From Gnetum montanum (lineage: Eukaryota > Streptophyta > Gnetopsida > Gnetales > Gnetaceae), in contig MNCI01019084.1 in NCBI GenBank assembly GCA_015680685.1, forward strand, positions 186,001 to 250,000: a stretch of 64,000 nucleotides of DNA. Direction: 5' to 3'. The notes under the pieces were generated by a model that searched no databases, was not told the DNA's origin, and saw only the letters and a program-made list of their open reading frames with translations. A program made the translations under genes and the position numbers. Position 1 is the first letter of the stretch; each line of letters opens with the position of its first letter. Positions 21,740 through 32,888 of this stretch are shown piece after piece.

Positions 21740-21960
21740 AGATCTGTTCCTGAAGATGTCTACTTTTAAAAGGAAATGTCTACCTAGAGATGTTTGCTCC
21801 TAAAATGAGATGTTTACCTATATTTTCCCTCAACATGGATGGGATGTCTACTTTGCAAAGAATATGTCTACCTATAGTTTTAAATCCAGACAAGACATCT
21901 ATCTTTTAAAGTAGACATCTACTTTTTCATTAAAAACCCTCATTGGATGCTACTATAAAA
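21740..21960 (+). repeat. GATGTCTAC-word region upstream of the extra ORF
   Basis: Degenerate direct and inverted copies of GATGTCTACCT (AGATGTCTAC, AGACATCTAT, TAGACATCTAC) precede a TATA-like ACTATAAAAATCC near 21951. The LTR at 24548-24840 has the same AGATGTCT word. It could be an internal promoter for the ORF, but this is inference. Confidence 0.45.
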
Positions 21961-22049
21961 ATCCAAACCCTTATTTCTCCTTCATTTTTCAACAAGATGA
22001 CCATAGGGAGACAACCAAGGCTTCATCTACTATAGAAATTTGAGCATCC

Positions 22050-23690
22050 ATGGCCCACAAGAAGGTTGGACATCTAGGGTATCACCAAAAGAAGAAGTCA
22101 AAGGGAGTATCCATCAATAATCTAAGCACCTACAACCCCCAATTCAAATCCATCAATACCCAACACTGGTATGAGGTAACTCAAACTGATTCTATTATTT
22201 CAGAGCACTCTCTTTCCTTTCCTTACCATAGGTAACAATATTTAATGAGTTTATTTCAAGTGTTGAATTAGGTTACCTTCATTACCATGGATATTTTTAT
22301 GTTTGAAATTCTCATTTTGGGGTCCTATTATAACATTGTTTTTACAAATTCTACTATTGAGGATTTTTCTATCATGGTTGAGGGTTTGGTGTTTGATGTG
22401 TCTTCTCAAGTGGTCAATTCACTTCTTGGGATTTCTAGTTTTGATGTATTCAAGGTCTCCATTCATTCAATGAATGATATTTTTACAAATGGTGTAATTC
22501 CTATTATCCAAGATGAATTTTGTGATGCATTATTTGGGGAGTCAATGTCTCTTGGTAGAGGGAGGATTTATAGGAGCAAGATGACACCATATTCTTTTAT
22601 CCCATCACTAATTATCTTCTATAACATCATTGTAAAATGGGAAAGCTATAACTATTTATTAATAGTTCAAGAGTTTGTTCTATACTACCTTGTCACTGGA
22701 TAGCCATTGGACTTGGGCCATACTCTCTTCCATGACATGTTAAGCATGTTCACCAAGGAGAGAATCCTTGGACACCCTCACCTCATTAGCCTATTTATTT
22801 GTCATATAGGTGTACTCATTCCTAAGATGTCGTTGCTTAAAGGTAAGAGGAGCATCAGTGAGTATGCAGAGAAGAGGAGCTCCTCCCATGCTAATGAAGT
22901 AGGATCCAACACGAGGCCATATCAGTCCCATAAGAAGAAGAGATCAACATCATCATCTTGGGTCTCTCCTTAGTTGAGAAGGTCCAATTCTATTAGTGGA
23001 CATGTGAGATCTTTCCTTAATAATCTACTTTAGCCATTTTCTCATACCTTGGGATGATCAACAAGAATCTCTCTTATCTCTGTAAGAGAATGGATGTAGC
23101 TGATGTACCTCTTAATCTTGATGAACAAAAATTTGAGGATATCACCACTCATCTCATTTTAGATAGTGAGGAGGACCTTCCTACCCCATATAGACATTTT
23201 ATAGCAACTTGACCTTCTTGGGCCTATGACTTAGGGAATGAGTCTAATTTAGAAGAGCCTAATGCACCAATGACACATGTCCAGGGGAAGCATCTTGATC
23301 CCATGCAACCTAGCTCTAGTTTTCCATATTAGGATGATGCTCCTAGGTATTTTGAGTAGTAGTTCATTGAGTGAATCTTTGAGACTTTATCCTAATGGAG
23401 GCCTACCGATCCCCTCATGTATCAGATGAAGGATGGATCCTCATCTTCTTACCTAGTCCCCTCTCAATAGGCTTCACCAACTTCATCTTGATTTTGGATG
23501 AAGCTTCATTCGTGGAGAGTTCCTATCTAGGTACCATCTTCAGATGATGATGATAAGTAGCATGTCTCTAGCACTAGTACCAATAATGATGATGATGAGA
23601 AGAAGACTTACAAATCTTCTTGTGCTATAGCTACTTTGAATGAGGACCCCAATGATGCTATAGAGGTCAATGGGTAGAGTCCTTAGATCA
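22050..23690 (+). pseudogene. Extra (env-position) ORF resembling plant 'putative transposon protein'
   Basis: One frame from the ATG at 22050 runs to 22973 with stops near 22233, 22269 and 22701. The C-terminal part continues in another frame after a shift near 23040 (LNLDEQKFEDITTHLIL) to about 23690. The central part (FSIMVEGLVFDVSSQVVNSL, LGISSFDVF; then SLIIFYNIIVKWESYNY and a PLDLGH segment) resembles the domain Pfam calls Transposase_32, as I remember it, found in extra ORFs of plant LTR elements. A basic stretch (HKKKRSTSSSW) follows, then an acidic tail (NNDDDEKKTY). No signal peptide or clear membrane segment. Function in the element is unknown. Confidence 0.55.
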
Positions 23691-23730
23691 TCCCTCATTT
23701 TTTATGATGTCCAAAAAGGATGAGAGAGTT

Positions 23731-23980
23731 TATGATGTATATGGATAGTTATGATGATGCTCATGGACACACATTTGTTTTTTGTTCTGGACTTTCACAT
23801 GTGTAATTTTTGATGTATATGAACAATTATGATGTACATGTATAGTTATGATGATGATCACAAATACATGTGTTTTTTGTTATGGACTTGCACATGTGTG
23901 ATTTGTGATGTATATGGATAGTTTTGATGAAGCTCATGGATAGATATGTGTTTTTTGTTGTGGACTTTCACATGTGTGAT
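23731..23980 (+). repeat. 80-100-bp tandem repeats downstream of the extra ORF
   Basis: Three imperfect units containing TGATGTATATGGATAGTTATG, each with TGTTTTTTGTTNTGGACTT and CACATGTGTG. Unit spacing is about 98 then 80 bases. Confidence 0.7.
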
Positions 23981-24307
23981 TTTTCCAAATGATGAGAATG
24001 TTTTAGCACTTGTATGTATTGTGGAAATTTTTATGAATAGATTATGCTATGGACCAATCATGCTTCTATATCATGTGTTTTGTTGCATTACTTTGGATAT
24101 AGGTTTTTCCTTTGCATAGTGTAGTTTCCTTTTAGATTTCATGCAATATTTACCTTGTGCATTGAGCTTTAGAGCCATTACCCTAGCTATAATCTTGGCT
24201 ACCAATGGAACTAATATGTCAATATTTTTTATTGATTATTATTATTTAAATTATTTATCAACTCAACTATTTTCTTAAGTTTTGAACATCACTAAAAAGG
24301 GGAAGAT

Positions 24308-25517
24308 TGTTGACCTTTTGGTATGTCAAAACCTTAAGGAAAATGAAGAACATAGAATTTTGTGAAATATGATGATTTTTCAAGGCATGAATGAGAACTC
24401 AAGAAGTGAGAGATGTCATAGCAGAGACTACATGGACAAGATAATAGCATGAACAAGTAGGCTACGAGTCAAATGAAGATGGTCCAAGGATTGGGAAGAA
24501 GCCAAATCAACAAGAAAAATCCTCAAGAACTAAAGCTCAAATGTTGAGAAGATGTCTCCAAGGAATAGAAGGCATCTTGGTCAAAATTAAGTCTTTCATA
24601 GAAAGACATCTTCCAAAAATAGGAGATTTCTCCTTTGAAAAGAAGATGTCTCCAAGGAATAGAAGGCATCTTGGTCAAAATTAAGTCTTTCATAGAAAGA
24701 CATCTTCCAAAAATAGGAGATTTCTCCTTTTAAAAGAAGATGTCTCCTCAGAGACGTCGCACTACAAAAAGAGATGTCTTTGCAAATTTGAGATAGATCT
24801 CAGGTAGATGTCCCAACATTGAAGAAGATGTCTATACTAGTTACTAAATTGCTGTTGCATAAATTCTAAGGTGTTTTCAGAAACTTCAATGCTATAAGAA
24901 GACTTCAAATTCTTGGGAATTAGAATAAGCATTGATAACATCTAAGCAATCATTGTCTATTCTATTCTAATATACTTGTGTATTTCATTTGTCATATCAT
25001 TTTCTTAATTATTAGTAGAACAATTCTTCATAGTACAAGGACCTATGATTTAAGTTACACTCTTTCCTTATGTTTTTATTTCTCTCTTGTAGCCCTATAG
25101 GGTTGATCTTCTTCTTGTGAGAAGGCATTGTAATTAAGCTTCTCATGAGATTAAGTGTTTGTGCAATGTCAAAACATTATGAAGCATAACTTAATTTTCT
25201 AAAGGTTGTGAGATCCTTAAAACCACATTCTAAGCTTGTTGGAACCTTGTGGGGTTGAGTGATTTTGCTATGATGAAACACTCTAGAGTGAAGCTTAGTG
25301 CTTGTATAGGGTGCGACACCCTTCAAACAACATTTCAAAGAAATAAAGTTTGAAGGTGTGCAAGGAATATACCCTCTAAGTGTGGGCTATCCAAGTTGGA
25401 AAACCATGTAAAATTTAGTTGTGTTCTTTGTGGTTGATCAATTTTTATTGGGAAACTTATTTAACCCCCCTTCTAAGTTCATAATTTGTAGTGTGGGATG
25501 CCATCAGCAAACCAACA
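24308..25517 (+). repeat. LTR of the copia-like fragment
   Basis: Begins TGTTGACCTTTTGG after a purine tract and ends AACCAACA, so the termini are TGTTG...CAACA. A run of C in TTTAACCCCCCTTC near the end is typical for this kind of LTR. Only one copy lies in the window. Confidence 0.6.
24548..24735 (+). repeat. 94-bp perfect tandem duplication inside the LTR
   Basis: 24548-24641 and 24642-24735 differ at one base (G/T near the end). A third partial unit starts at 24736 (GAAGATGTCTCC). Confidence 0.95.
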
Positions 25518-25743
25518 ATACCCCTATTACTAGCTAGATCCTTATGGTTACTATGTTAAACAATTTATTTCTCTAAATGATTCTAATTCCCCTACCTCAA
25601 ATCACTACTACTACTCTCCTAAATACCATCAACCCATAACATCTCCTATGGGATTACCATCTCATGCCTCTTATCATTCATTACATCCTCAATCCTCTCA
25701 TAAGATCCTCTAACATATATCACCACTAACAATGTAGGAAAGT
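25518..25743 (+). other. Unassigned spacer
   Basis: No LTR or pol similarity. Plus-strand translation has a Tyr/Pro/Ser/His-rich, gag-like composition (YYYSPKYHQPITSPMG) but there is too little to call it. Confidence 0.3.
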
Positions 25744-28384
25744 TTTCATAGGCTAATAATTTGTAAGGTTTAGTTATTTTAATGTACATGGTTAATTCTT
25801 TAATGTTGTTAGATGCATTCAATAAATTAGCTCTAATGCTCTTGGTTAAAACATAGGATTACATTACTATCATTACCAACATTATTGTTGTTGTTACTTT
25901 CCTATAGAAGTGAATGCATTTTGTTTATTAGAATATTTTGTATCCTTTATTTTACTATTGTTGGAGCTTATTCATAGTTTTACTTTATATTTTATGATTA
26001 AATGTTGAAATCCAATTACTCTAGGAAGTTTATCTTCTAATAATAATTATGAATTTATAAGTATTTGGCTATGCTTATTTTATCCTTATGAGAATTTAGT
26101 TATTCATGTTTAATTATTTTTTATGCATTTATGTTTTATTATGCACATCTAGATGTGTATATATATTTTTATGTAATAATCTTCTCATGGAGCAATATGA
26201 ATCCTTACCCTACCTTGAATATATCTCTTATTAGTTTGTAATTAGAATGTTGTCCTACCCCAAAATTTCATTTTAATGAGGAGATTAAAATGTTTTAAAA
26301 TAATAGTTTTAATATTCAGTCCACAAAAATTAGAGTTACAATTTTGAGATATTACATTTTTCTAGCTTGCTAAGCATCATTAGGATTTAGCTTCTTGTTT
26401 CCACTACCCATGGTTTTGGCTACTTATTTTTACTAGCCATGGTTTTGGCCACTTCTTTCATTACTTGTGATTTTTGTTGCTTTTTTTCTTTGACCATTGG
26501 TTTTTGATGCTTGTTTTCTTTCCATTATTTTAGAAAACATGTTCCATGGTGTTTCCTATATAAAGACCATTTGGGTCCCATCCTCTTACATCTCACTCAA
26601 CTTCAATCAAGGTCATTCCATTCTAAGCTCATCGCTTCCATGCAGCAAGTCCAAGTCCTACATCACATGCTTCTTTGGGGTTCATAGAAAGTATTGGGTG
26701 TAAAATAAAAATTAATTATAGGCAACTTGGAAAGAACTTAAGAAGATTTTGAAAAAAATTCTAGCACAAGTAGGAAAGATTAATATATTTTCCTTTTTAT
26801 GTCATTGTTCTATTTTACTATAGATTTTAGTTTTCTTTTCACATAATTGTCCTAATTTGTTGTGGATATCATAAAAGAGATTATTTATTTTTCCTTCTTC
26901 TATAACTATCCTATATTTTTTATGTTGTTACCCCTTCCTATTTCCTCTTTCCTCTTTCTACTCCATTTTCTTCAACGATGTTGAATTCTATGCTAAGATG
27001 TTGCTAAATTTTTTTAAAGGTTATGTCTAAACCTCCTTCCATCCTTTGTGTGTATTTGTAATTATCCAAATTTTTTGGAGCTTTCTTCTCATATATCATA
27101 TGATTATTTTGATCACCCTTAACATGATCTAGCTTATGATATGAATTTTGAGGAATTTAAGCTTTGGCCCTTAACATGATCTAGCTTATGATATCATAAT
27201 AATATTTGTGTGACCAATTTTGTTTAGTTGATAGTGGGAACCACAAATCCTTTTTATACCCCCATCTGCATGTAGTATAGAGTGTTCTTTAGTGGGACCC
27301 ATCCCATGGAAACAAGGGTTGATTGGATGGATTTCCTACCTTGGATTTTGATTTGTAAGCTCATATGAGGCTATTGATTTAGTTGAGACCATGGAACTAA
27401 GTAGTTATGTCTAGTGGTGTGCGATGAAGCATAGTCAAGCCCTATCCTTCCAATGATACATGTGCCTTGGCTGTTGAGGATGTTAGTAGTGAGGCTATCA
27501 CCAATACCTTACCATGAGTTACTTGTTTGGTATCACGAGACTAATTTGATGATGGTAGTAAGGTTATGCCAAGAGCTATTAGTAAGTCCCTTTGGTAGTA
27601 AGGATAACTAAGACCTAGCCTTCAGAGGTGCTTGATTAAAATATAGATTTTATTGGGAATTTGCTTGATAAATTTGTGATACCTTTGAACACTAAGAAAT
27701 TAAACAAATTATATATATATATATATACATATATCTACTTTGGATTTTTGGATTTGTTCAGATTTTAGAAAAATTTATGACATTTCTAGTACTTACAACC
27801 TTTTAACCTATTTTATTGGAAGAATTTACTAAGTCCATATCCTGAGACTTTTGGCCCATAACCTTTATGCTCAATGAAAAGGAAAATATAATAATCTTTC
27901 TTATTTGACGATTTTTGACTCATCCTACATTTTGATGCAGAGAGCCCAACATAGACAAGCAAGCATTGGAAGAGGGACATAGGATAAAAGATGGATTAAT
28001 TTGGCACAAAATGGACCCTCTCAACTTAAGAAAAAATAATTTCTATATAGTTTGTACTTTTGTAAAATAAAGACCATGTACACTTTGGGGATACTTAAGC
28101 CATGTACTCATTTTGTACTATTTAGTCAAATTTTTAGATATTTATATTTTATGGCTATGCAAAATTCTTATTTTCATTAAACTAGTTTTATTTAATTATA
28201 TGTGCTAGTATAAAAAAATTTTTATTATGTTATGCTACTTTTTATGATTTTGATCAATAATTTTTAACTATTTTACAATTTTCCTTTTAGTTAATCAAGG
28301 TTAAATCCAAATCCTTGGGGTTTCATAACATCTATATTAGTTATTTATAGGATTTTATAGATAATTATTAAGGATGTTAGAGTG
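25744..28384 (+). repeat. 5' LTR of the chromovirus
   Basis: It begins TTTCATAGGCTAATAATTTG against TGTCATAGCTTGAAAATTTG in the 3' LTR. Its end is placed just before the primer site. From about 27545 to 28384 there is no 3' LTR counterpart because that LTR is cut. It contains 3-4 GGTTTTGGC-ACTT minisatellite units (26383-26500) and an (AT)n microsatellite (27709-27728). Confidence 0.75.
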
Positions 28385-28385
28385 T

Positions 28386-28397
28386 TGACATCAAAGC
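28386..28397 (+). promoter_or_regulatory. Primer binding site of the chromovirus
   Basis: TGACATCAAAGC matches the initiator-tRNA-Met type site TGGTATCAGAGC at 9 of 12 positions. All three differences are transitions. Confidence 0.6.
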
Positions 28398-28467
28398 ATG
28401 GATTTTTCCTTAGATAGAATAGGATTATTTTAGACATTGTTTGATTTATATTCTTTAAATTTGATTC

Positions 28468-29560
28468 AGTTCAAAATGTAGGAAACAAGATCAGTTCATG
28501 ATATCCCACCAGAAAATTCTCAAAATACTTAGATAACATCAATTCAAGTATTTAAGCAGTTATTGATTTTTCTTTAATATCAAAATCAAAACAATCACAA
28601 TGACTACTCTAGGAATGAAGTGGTCAAGAACAAAGAAGATTAATCCATAGCTTTAGAAGGCTAAATTCACCTACTTTTTCAAGCACTAAAAATCCAACTG
28701 TAGTCATATAATGGTTGAAGGGATTAGAAAAAGCATTCTACAGCTTACATTGCACTACCTTAGAAGAGATCTCTTTAGTCCTATATCAGTTAGAAGATGC
28801 AGTTGAGTGATGGTGAGAGGTAAAAAAAAGAATTAGACATTGGGAAGACAAAGGGATTGAATGGGAATAGTTCACTGAGTATTCAAAGATAGGTATCTTT
28901 GTAAAGCCTTTCTAGAGAAGATAGAAGATGAGTTTAATTGACTAATTCAAGGATCTATGTCTATTTATGAGTATGATAATGGATTTATAGAGCTATGTGA
29001 GTATGTTCTGTACATATCACAAAATGAAGCTATTCATACTAGAAAATTTGTTGAGGGATTAAGGCCCTCCATCAAAACCATAGTTGCAATGTTAGCTTTA
29101 GAGAATTATGAAGAAGCATAGGCCAGAGCCATTATTGTAGAAGGGGATGTAGCTCAAAGAGAAAGGAAAAGGAATAACGGGTTTATTACTAGGACTAATC
29201 AAGGACAATTCAAATAATCCAAGGGTATGAATGGTCCAATTCAGCAATAGCCTTGAGGATTTAATGGGCTAGTCCAACAACAAACTAGAGGATTTACTGG
29301 ACCAGTTCAACCATTTTTTACTTTTATTGTAAAGAAGTTGGCCATATTAAAAATGACTATCCAAAGCTACTTTAGAAAGAGAGTATTATGTAGAATAGGA
29401 GCATAGTATCTATGATTTTGAATCCTAGAGTTGTCCAAGAATAGAGGAGAAATTGCTAATAATTCTAGTATGGCTCAAGAGAATTGAGGAACTGGTAATA
29501 ATAACGGAAAATGTGGAAGATCTATGAATCAAGGCCACATTTATGCTATACCAGAAAGAA
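28468..29560 (+). pseudogene. Chromovirus gag, heavily decayed
   Basis: Starts ATG TAG, so the second codon is already a stop. Many stops and shifts follow. Recognisable are a gag-like segment near 28950-29130 and a zinc-knuckle remnant FYCKEVGHIKNDYPK at about 29327-29371, where the last Cys is Tyr. It would have packed element RNA. Confidence 0.65.
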
Positions 29561-29599
29561 ATATAAAGGAGCAACCTAACACTATGGTGGAGATTGAAG

Positions 29600-31509
29600 G
29601 CACATTTATACACAACCTATCCTTATTCTTTTTGATCCTGGAGCAAGTCATTCCTTTATTAAAAGTCAAATAGTGGAAAGATTAAATTTACCATTTGGAA
29701 GACTAGAAATTGCATTATTTATTCAAGCTATGGAACACAATGGATACATAGTAGAATATGTGTGTAGGAAGCTTCCATTAAACATAGAAGATAAGGAATG
29801 GGATGTGGAGTTGTTTATTATGGAATTAAGAGAATATGACATTATCTTAAGAATTTATTATTTAAGTAAATATAATGGATTCCTTTACTACAACACTAAG
29901 AACATATAGTTAGAGTTGGGAGATGGGCAACAAGTCTTAGTTGTAGTTAAGGAAAGACCTATTAAAGTCGATTTGGTTTCCTCCAAGAATTTCATCAAAA
30001 TGTTTAGGAAGGAGCATACATGCCTTATGGATATTGTCAAAACTAAAAGTAAGAAGGCTAATATAGTTGATATTCCAATTATCAATGAATTTGTAGATGT
30101 ATTTACAAAAGAGTTACTAGGGCTACCTTCAAAAAGAGAAATAGAGGTAGACATCATTCTCAAACTAGGAACAAAACCAATTGCTAAGGCAGCATATCAT
30201 ATGTCCCTAGTTGAATTAGTAGAGCTCAAAATACAAATACAAAAACTTTTAGATAAAGATATTATGCAACCTAGTGTTTCTCCTTGAGGTGTGCTAGTAT
30301 TATTTTTGAAAAGGAAAGATGAGAATTTAAGGCTACTTATTGACTATAGATGGTTGAACCAAGTTACCGTTAAGAATAAGTATCATCTACATAGAATATG
30401 TGATTTATTGGATCAGTTGATGGATGTAATTTTATTTTGTAAAATGGATTTAAATTCTGGATATCATCAAATTAGAATCAAGGAAGAAGATGTTTCGAAG
30501 ATTGCATTTAGAATAAGATATGGACACTATGAATTTCTGGTATTACCATTTGGGTTAGCAAATGCTCCTGTAGTATTTATGCATATAATGAATAATGTAT
30601 TGAAATATTATCTAGATAAATTTGTGATAGTGTTTATTGATGATAATCTGGTATATTCTAAATGTAAGAAGGAACATGTAGAACATTTGAGGAAGATATT
30701 ACAAATTATGACGAACAATTGATTATATTCCTAACCCTCTAAGTGCTTATTTTGGAAAAAAGAGGTACAACTTCTTGGACACATAGTATGAAAACAAGGG
30801 ATAAAAATTGATCTAATGAAGATTCAAGTAGTTTGGGATTGGCCAAGGCCTAGCACTATAAAAAAAGTAAGAATTTTCTTGGGTTTAGGTAGCTATTATT
30901 GAAGGTTTGTTAAAGATTTTTCTACAACTACATATCCTTTAACCAAGTTATTAAGGAAGGATAAGTCATTTCAATGGAAAGAAAAAAGTGAGAAAGCATT
31001 TTTTTGAATTAAAGAAACAACTCACATTAGCTCCTATTTTAGTTTCACTAACTCCAAGTAAACCATTATATGTGTACACTGATGCTTCAAATGAAGGATT
31101 AGGATTTGTTCTCATGTAAGAAGGACATGTTGTCACTTATGCTTCTTGATAGCTAAAGAACCATGAAGTTAGATATCTTGTGCATGATATAGAATTAGCA
31201 ACTATTATTTTTGTATTAAAGATATGGAGACATTATTTGTATGGAGAGAAACTAACTTTATGGAAAAACCATAAGAGTTTGCAGTATCTCATGAGACAAC
31301 CACAACTAAATTTAATACAAAGAAGTTGGATTGAACTACTTGTAGATTTTGATTTTGATATTAAATATCATCTAGGAGAAGCAAATGTATTAGTAGATGC
31401 ACTTAGTAGGAAGATAGGCAAGGTAAATAGCTTAGTTATGCAATTAAATTTAATAGATGAGGTTATTGAAGAACAAAATTCAGATAACTGGTGTCAAGAA
31501 AAGCTTTAA
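29600..31509 (+). pseudogene. Chromovirus protease, RT and RNase H
   Basis: Protease: LFDPGASHSFIKSQ with DPG at 29634-29642 instead of DSG or DTG, followed by an open frame to 29909. [42 protein letters not shown], then [10 protein letters not shown] with the catalytic pair at 30639-30644. RNase H: YTDASNEGLGFVL near 31076, DIELATIIFVLKIWRHYLYG near 31183, and the end ANVLVDALSRK near 31387. Stops near 29910, 30286, 30720 and 31117 and a frameshift near 30740-31180 break the frame. Order and spacing are normal for a gypsy element. Confidence 0.88.
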
Positions 31510-32876
31510 AATTTAGGTCAAATCTCCTCTAATTATTTACAAAAGGAAGATAAAGTTTGGTTAAGGTTTAAAGGTAGATTATATATACCCAAGGTGGCAA
31601 GACAAAACCTATTAGAAGAGGCTCATATTAATATATATTATATGCATCCTAGGAGTGATAAAGTATTTCAACTCCTAATAAGATAATATTGGTAGGCTAA
31701 GATAAAGCAAGAGATAGTTGAATTTATTTCAAAATGTTTAGTTTGTCAGCAAGTCAAAGAAAAACATTAGAAGTTAGGAGGACTACTCCATGTTCATGAC
31801 ATACTATAATGGAAATGGTAGGTTATTAGCATGGACTTCATTTTAGGATTACTAAAGATAAGAAGGAAACATGATGCTATACTAATAGTGGTAGATTTGT
31901 TAAAACCATCTTCTCATTTTCTTGCTATGTAGTCTACTACAACTACTAAGGATATCACTAAGTTATTTATTAAGGATATTTTTAGATTACATGGGATTTA
32001 CATTAAAATAATATCTAATAAAGACCATAAATTTATCTTAAGATTTTGGCAAGTATTTTAGGAAAATTTAGGTACTAAATTAAATATAACTTCTACTTAT
32101 CATTCTCAAATAGATGGGCAAATAGAGCAAGTAAATCAAAATTTGAAAGATATGGTTTGGGCTTGCACACTCTAGTATAAGGAAGAGTGAGATGAAATGT
32201 TATCTTTAGCAGAATTCACATATAATAATAATTATTAGGCAAGTATTAAAGATACTCCTTATGAGATACTTTATGGCAGATCCTATTGATCGCCTAGTTG
32301 TTGGACTACAATAAAAGATACAATGTAGTTAAGCATCGAATTGATCTATCAAATCATAGAATAAGTTCACACAATCCAAGGGTGTATTAAGGCTACCTAG
32401 GATAGATACACCAAGTATGCAAACTTAAGAAGGAGATCTCTTGGATTCCAAGTTGATGATCATGTCTTCTTAAAGGTATCTTCGACAAAGGAACTAATGA
32501 GATTTGAAAAAAAAGGTAAATTACCTTTGAGGTATGTAGCTCCATTTGAAATAGTCAAGAAAATTGGAAAAGTCACATATCAACTAGCTTTACCACGAAG
32601 TTTAGATGGAATCCATGATGTCTTCCATGTCTCTCTTCTAAAGAATGTTCAAGATGAAAGACATGTTATACAATGGGAAGAAGTAGGTATTCAACCAAAT
32701 ATTACTTGGAATACCCAATCAGAATTATAGATAGAAAAGAAAAAAAAATATGAAGTGAAGTAGTTCCTATGGTGAAAATTCTTTAGAAGACACATGGGAA
32801 TCAAGAAGCAACTTGGGAAACTAAGGCAGATATGACAATAATATTTTTTCACATTTTCCAGGAGGAAAATTCTTGA
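31510..32876 (+). pseudogene. Chromovirus integrase and chromodomain remnant
   Basis: Integrase: zinc domain (EAHINIYYMHPRSDKVFQLL, then CLVCQQVKEKH, near 31619-31767), core with SMDFILGL, IISNKDHKF (usual D-x-D replaced) and STYHSQIDGQIEQVNQ. The C-terminal part is open at 32497-32730 (LPLRYVAPFEIVKKIGKVTY, DVFHVSLLK). After a frameshift, PMVKIL and EATWETKADM followed by IFQEENS (32764-32873) match the end of a chromodomain, which targets insertion to chromatin marks in this group. Multiple stops. Confidence 0.82.
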
Positions 32877-32888
32877 AGGAGGGGAGGA
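32876..32888 (+). promoter_or_regulatory. Polypurine tract of the chromovirus
   Basis: AAGGAGGGGAGGA lies directly before the 3' LTR start TGTCATAGC at 32889. Confidence 0.7.

Larger units (their letters stand above)
21692..25517 (+). mobile_element. 3' fragment of a probable Ty1/copia element
   Basis: A purine-rich AAAAAGGGGAAGATTG precedes an LTR beginning TGTTGACC at 24308 and ending CCAACA at 25517. This layout, and an extra ORF between the (absent) pol and the LTR, recall the SIRE/Maximus group of plant copia elements. No RT or integrase is present, so the superfamily call rests on terminal sequences only. The 5' part is lost at the Tat-B border. Confidence 0.5.
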
